Assembly: GCA_030147325.1 (NCBI GenBank)
Contig: JASLAA010000265.1
Span: 1-17,020, forward strand
Direction of reading: 5' to 3'
DNA length: 17,020 nt
Source: Arthrobacter sp.
GTDB taxonomy: Bacteria > Actinomycetota > Actinomycetes > Actinomycetales > Micrococcaceae
In this document: piece after piece, positions 14,480 through 17,020 of the stretch
How the letters are laid out: each line of letters begins with the position of its first letter
Position numbering within the stretch: position 1 is the stretch's first letter
Notes under the pieces: generated by a model
What the model saw: only the letters and a program-made list of their open reading frames with translations
The model's database searches: none
Told to the model about the DNA's origin: nothing
Made by a program: the position numbers and the translations under genes

Positions 14480-15226
14480 ATGACCTACACACTGATCCTG
14501 CTGCGCCATGGGCAGAGCGAATGGAACGAGAAGAACCTCTTCACCGGCTGGGTGGACGTCGCCCTCACGGCGAAGGGCCGCGAGGAAGCGGCCCGGGGTG
14601 GCCACCTGCTGACAGAGGCCGGCATCCTCCCGGACATCGTCTACACCTCCCGGCAGAAGCGCGCGATCATCACCGCGAACCTCGCACTCGAGGCGGCGGA
14701 CCGCAGCTGGATCGACGTCAAGCGCGACTGGCGTCTCAACGAGCGCCACTACGGCGCCCTGCAGGGCAAGGACAAGGCCCAGACGCTCGCGGAGTTCGGC
14801 GAGGAGCAGTTCATGGAATGGCGGAGGTCCTACGACACCCCGCCGCCGCCCCTGCCCGACGACAGCGAGTACTCGCAGGCCGGCGACCCCCGGTACGCGG
14901 ACCTCGGCGACGCCGTCCCCCGCACGGAATGCCTGAAGGACGTCCTCGACCGCTTCCTTCCCTACTGGGAATCGGACATCACCGCGGACATCAGAGCGGG
15001 GAAGACCGTCCTGATCGCCGCGCACGGCAATTCGCTCCGGGCGCTCGTGAAACACCTCGACGGCATCAGCGACAGGGACATCGCGTCGCTCAACATCCCG
15101 ACGGGGATCCCGCTGGTCTACGAGCTCGACGAGGACCTCAAGCCCGTGAAGGCCGGTGGCACCTACCTCGACGCGGACGCGGCAGCTGCTGCCATCCAGG
15201 CCGTCGCCAACCAGGGCAAGCACTAG
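14480..15226 (+). CDS. gpmA: 2,3-bisphosphoglycerate-dependent phosphoglycerate mutase
   Basis: This glycolytic enzyme interconverts 3- and 2-phosphoglycerate through a phosphohistidine. The 248-residue length is normal. Key features are the catalytic LLRHGQSEWN at 7-16 with H10, FTGWVDVALTAKG at 21-33, R61 region YTSRQKRAI, the acid/base ERHYGALQGKDKA at 88-100, and the second histidine H182 in AAHGNSLRAL. ATG 14480 has AGGA close upstream (three-base spacing), a weak site, and no ideal TANNNT box at six bases. In M. tuberculosis the gpm1 gene lies beside senX3-regX3, and the same neighbourhood is seen here with phoU in between. A strong terminator follows. Confidence 0.96.
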   Translation: MTYTLILLRHGQSEWNEKNLFTGWVDVALTAKGREEAARGGHLLTEAGILPDIVYTSRQKRAIITANLALEAADRSWIDVKRDWRLNERHYGALQGKDKAQTLAEFGEEQFMEWRRSYDTPPPPLPDDSEYSQAGDPRYADLGDAVPRTECLKDVLDRFLPYWESDITADIRAGKTVLIAAHGNSLRALVKHLDGISDRDIASLNIPTGIPLVYELDEDLKPVKAGGTYLDADAAAAAIQAVANQGKH

Positions 15227-15245
15227 TCCGCACGGCTCAACAGAA

Positions 15246-15274
15246 CGACGGCGGTCCCTCAGGGGCCGCCGTCG
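15246..15274. terminator. Bidirectional terminator between gpmA and phoU
   Basis: CGACGGCGGTCCC (15246-15258) and GGGGCCGCCGTCG (15262-15274) form a 13-pair stem with one G-T wobble and a three-base loop. It starts 20 bases after the gpmA stop and is followed by the T-rich CTTGTATGTTT. It also lies downstream of the phoU stop on the other strand, so it can serve both convergent genes. Confidence 0.85.
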
Positions 15275-15320
15275 CTTGTATGTTTCAGTCGCAGTCGTGC
15301 TGGTGGGCCGGGGCCCGGCG

Positions 15321-15980
15321 TCAGCTCAGCGGTGCGCTGGGCTGCCACTCGCCGGTCACGAGGTAGGTGACCTTCCGGGCCACCGAGACGCCGTGATCGG
15401 CGAAGCGCTCGTAGTAGCGGCTGGCGAGCGTCACGTCGACCGTCGTCGGTGCGCTCTCGTTCCAGTCCTCGGCGGCGATCGCACGGAACACCCCGGCGTG
15501 GAGTTCGTTGACCCGGGCGTTGGCGGCGCTGATCTCGTTGCTGAGATCGAGGTTCCGGGTCTCGAGGAGTTCGGTGACCTTGGCCGCGATCTGGACGTCG
15601 AGCAGGGCCAGCTCGTCGAAGGTGGGGCGGATCCGCTCCGGGATCACGTTCGCCGGGAACCGCAGGCGCGCGAGCTGCGCCACGTGGCGGGCGAGGTCGC
15701 CCATGCGCTCGAGCGACGCGCTCATGCGCAGCGCCCCGACGATCATTCGCAGGTCGGACGCCACCGGCCCCTGGAGGGCGAGGATGTCGATGGCCCTCTC
15801 GTCGAGGTCGTTCTGCAGGAAATCGATGCGCGCATCGGCGGCGATGACTTCCTGGGCCAGTTCTGTGTCCGCACCCTGGAAAGCGCTGTTGGCCTTCTGG
15901 ATGGCCTCGGACACCAGCTGCGAGATCTCGATGAGCTCCTCGCCGATCTGGTGTAGCTCGGCCTGAAAAACCTTGCGCAC
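15321..15980 (-). CDS. phoU: PhoU, phosphate signalling regulator
   Basis: PhoU is a helical-bundle regulator that links the Pst phosphate transporter to the phosphate sensor kinase and restrains the Pho response. The 219-residue product has the two expected three-helix PhoU repeats: the first with the metal-type pattern around DARIDFLQNDLDERAIDIL and LRMIVGALRMSASLERMGDL, the second with SRYYERFADHGVSVARKV. GTG 15980 (MRKVFQAELHQIGEELIEIS) is chosen because GGAAGGA lies seven bases upstream and the domain starts there; the frame stays open to a GTG at 16022 that would add 14 unusual residues without a ribosome site. It is divergent from senX3, with a probable PHO box between. Confidence 0.93.
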   Translation of the reverse strand: MRKVFQAELHQIGEELIEISQLVSEAIQKANSAFQGADTELAQEVIAADARIDFLQNDLDERAIDILALQGPVASDLRMIVGALRMSASLERMGDLARHVAQLARLRFPANVIPERIRPTFDELALLDVQIAAKVTELLETRNLDLSNEISAANARVNELHAGVFRAIAAEDWNESAPTTVDVTLASRYYERFADHGVSVARKVTYLVTGEWQPSAPLS

Positions 15981-16046
15981 GTGGGCGTCCTTCCCTGGAA
16001 GTTTCGAATCAACCGTTGTCACAGTTCTGCCGACGAGCCTTCCAGC

Positions 16047-16090
16047 CAGCGGTGAACTGTTTGCCCGCTTTATGTGAACGTTAGTTGAAC
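16047..16090 (-). promoter_or_regulatory. Probable PHO box (11-bp direct repeats) between phoU and senX3
   Basis: On the minus strand four consecutive 11-base units can be read from 16090 down to 16047. They begin GTTCAACTAAC, GTTCACATAAA, a degenerate unit (GCGGGCAAACA), and GTTCACCGCTG. The plus-strand GAAC cores start at 16054, 16076 and 16087, that is, 22 and 11 bases apart. This matches PhoP/RegX3-type operators, where a conserved ~7-base GTTCAC element and ~4 A/T-rich bases repeat every 11 bases. The location between phoU and the sensor kinase fits autoregulation under phosphate limitation. Which gene it controls is not clear from spacing. Confidence 0.7.
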
Positions 16091-16138
16091 CCCTTACCTA
16101 TTGCCACCGGATGGGCCGGGGCCGGAAATCGCAGAGCA

Positions 16139-16144
16139 TAAGCT
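16139..16144 (+). promoter_or_regulatory. -10 box for a leaderless senX3 transcript (candidate)
   Basis: TAAGCT is followed by ATGTCC and then GTG at 16151. If this is the -10 box, the ATG at 16145 lies in front of the transcript and translation must start at GTG 16151. TAAGCT is identical to the box before the DUF2516 gene. Confidence 0.45.
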
Positions 16145-16150
16145 ATGTCC

Positions 16151-16942
16151 GTGGACCCCCTTCTCCTGACGCTCGTGGCCGGGCTGGTAGGCCTCGCCCT
16201 CGGCGTGAGTGGCATGGCGGCTTTCCGTGCGAGCGAGGCCCAGCGGCTCCGTCTCCTCTACGAGGACGAACCCTCGCTGCCCGACGGTGCGGCGGAGGTC
16301 CTCTCCATCATCGGCCGGGCCTACGTCATCGTGGACGCGATCGACGGCGTCGTCCGCGCGAGCCCGGCCGCCTACGCTTTCGGGCTCGTGCGAGGGCACA
16401 CCGTGGTCCATTCCGAACTGCTCGATCTCACGGCCCGTGTCCGGCGTGACGGGGTGATCGAGCAGCAGCAGCTCGAGCTCCCGCGCGGGCCGCTGGGGCA
16501 GGGCACCATCGTGGTGCAGGTCCGCGTCGCAGCCCTCGGCGCCGAGTACATCCTGATCCTCGCGGACGACCGCACGGAGATCACACGGAGCGAGGAGATC
16601 CGGAACGACTTCGTGGCGAACGTGTCGCACGAACTCAAGACGCCGGTCGGCGCCATCTCCCTCCTCGCCGAGGCCATCGACGACGCCGCCGAGGACGAGG
16701 TGGCCGTGCGCCGTTTCGCCCAGCGCATGCACAAGGAATCCGGCCGCCTCTCCGCCCTCGTGCAGGACATCATCGAACTCTCCCGCCTGCAGGGCGCCGA
16801 CGTCGTCCGTCGCGGCAAGGCGGTGGACATCAACTCGGTGATCGCCGAAGCGGTGGATCGCAACAAGCTGCCGGCGGAGAGCAAGCAGATCGACATCGTG
16901 GTCGGCGGGTCCGTCTGCGCTAGCTTCGCCCCAGAACAATAA
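16151..16942 (+). CDS. senX3: SenX3-like phosphate sensor histidine kinase, truncated
   Basis: SenX3 is the membrane sensor kinase that phosphorylates RegX3 under low phosphate. The frame ends after 263 residues, whereas full SenX3-type kinases are around 400. Present parts: a membrane helix at ~4-24, a PAS-like sensor domain (~47-140; IIGRAYVIVDAIDGVVRASP), and the dimerisation/phosphoacceptor domain with H160 in FVANVSHELKTPVGAI. The protein then runs through VDRNKLPAESKQIDIVVGG and changes to SVCASFAPEQ before a TAA. The whole ATP-binding domain (N, G1, G2 boxes) is missing, so it could not act as a kinase as written. The start is GTG 16151 on promoter spacing; ATG 16145 would add two residues. 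Truncation is best explained by a sequence junction near 16905-16925. Confidence 0.85.
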   Translation: MDPLLLTLVAGLVGLALGVSGMAAFRASEAQRLRLLYEDEPSLPDGAAEVLSIIGRAYVIVDAIDGVVRASPAAYAFGLVRGHTVVHSELLDLTARVRRDGVIEQQQLELPRGPLGQGTIVVQVRVAALGAEYILILADDRTEITRSEEIRNDFVANVSHELKTPVGAISLLAEAIDDAAEDEVAVRRFAQRMHKESGRLSALVQDIIELSRLQGADVVRRGKAVDINSVIAEAVDRNKLPAESKQIDIVVGGSVCASFAPEQ

Positions 16943-16953
16943 GGGGATGATCG

Positions 16954-17020
16954 ATGCGCCTGCTTGCCTTTGCCTCGCTGCTTGCACTTGCGGCCTGCTC
17001 CGAAGAGCCCGCCGCCAACA
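16954..17020 (+). CDS. N-terminus of a lipoprotein, probably foreign to the rest (3' partial)
   Basis: Only 22 codons are visible, reading MRLLAFASLLALAACSEEPA and onward. This is a short, complete lipoprotein signal: one Arg, a hydrophobic core and lipobox LAAC with C15, then acidic residues. AAGGGG lies seven bases upstream of the ATG. The short n-region and sequence are typical of Gram-negative (for example alphaproteobacterial) small lipoproteins, and codons such as CTT (three times) and TTT are rare in the preceding genes. It probably does not belong to the same genome. The function cannot be told. Confidence 0.6.
   Translation, partial: MRLLAFASLLALAACSEEPAAN

Noticed and set aside
14422..15366. 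314-codon plus-strand ORF overlapping gpmA
   Set aside because: Out of frame with gpmA, which has all catalytic motifs; the product is low-complexity and runs through the terminator.
15981..16022. Longer PhoU starting at GTG 16022
   Set aside because: No ribosome-binding site or TANNNT box before it, while GTG 15980 has GGAAGGA at seven bases and matches the domain start.
1..17020. CRISPR arrays, rRNA, insertion sequences, prophage or toxin-antitoxin modules
   Set aside because: I looked for repeat-spacer patterns, transposase motifs, terminal inverted repeats and small paired ORFs and saw none.

Overview
The window is high-GC DNA with strong G/C preference at third codon positions, many GTG starts and tightly packed or overlapping genes. 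Gene content (a CsrA-linked flagellar export operon, DUF2516, a TAP-like lipoprotein peptidase, and gpmA/phoU/senX3 together) points to a flagellated actinobacterium, most likely an Arthrobacter-like Micrococcaceae. This assignment comes from protein resemblance and gene order only, because no marker gene such as 16S rRNA is present. The last ~100 bases look unlike the rest and may come from another organism.

Region 1 (1-6967, all +) is the distal end of a flagellar operon: fliO (5' cut by the window), fliP, fliQ, fliR, flhB and flhA, the complete inner-membrane core of the flagellar type III export gate. They are joined by 4-bp overlaps or 1-3 nt gaps. A 348-residue protein follows that resembles FlhF in its N-terminal domain and in the outline of its GTPase domain but has lost the recognisable GTP-binding motifs. 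Next is csrA, the RNA-binding regulator commonly tied to flagellin expression, here with a ~32-residue tail.

Region 2 (6968-7758) holds a small conserved-looking 80-residue protein of unknown function, two strong hairpin terminators, and a tRNA-Thr(CGU) on the minus strand with a near-consensus promoter, a hairpin in its leader and its own terminator.

Region 3 (7759-11867) has a phosphonatase-like HAD hydrolase on + that converges on and overlaps a minus-strand operon: tmk (thymidylate kinase), holB (DNA polymerase III delta prime) and a secreted TAP-like serine peptidase lipoprotein, each joined by a 4-bp overlap.

Region 4 (11972-14390) has a Cys/Met-metabolism PLP enzyme and a DUF2516 membrane protein on +, converging with a SAM-dependent methyltransferase on -.

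Region 5 (14480-16942) has gpmA, a bidirectional terminator, phoU on -, and a senX3-like phosphate sensor kinase on +. The phoU-senX3 intergenic region carries GTTCA(A/C)-type repeats on an exact 11-bp register, a likely PHO box. senX3 stops before its ATP-binding domain at a junction followed by the start of a lipoprotein gene with different codon use; a chimeric assembly is the simplest reading.

One recurring regulatory pattern stands out. Five genes (csrA, tmk, the DUF2516 gene, the methyltransferase and senX3) have a TANNNT -10 box exactly six bases before a GTG start, and a sixth (the PLP enzyme) has TACTGT seven bases before an ATG. This is the layout of leaderless transcripts.
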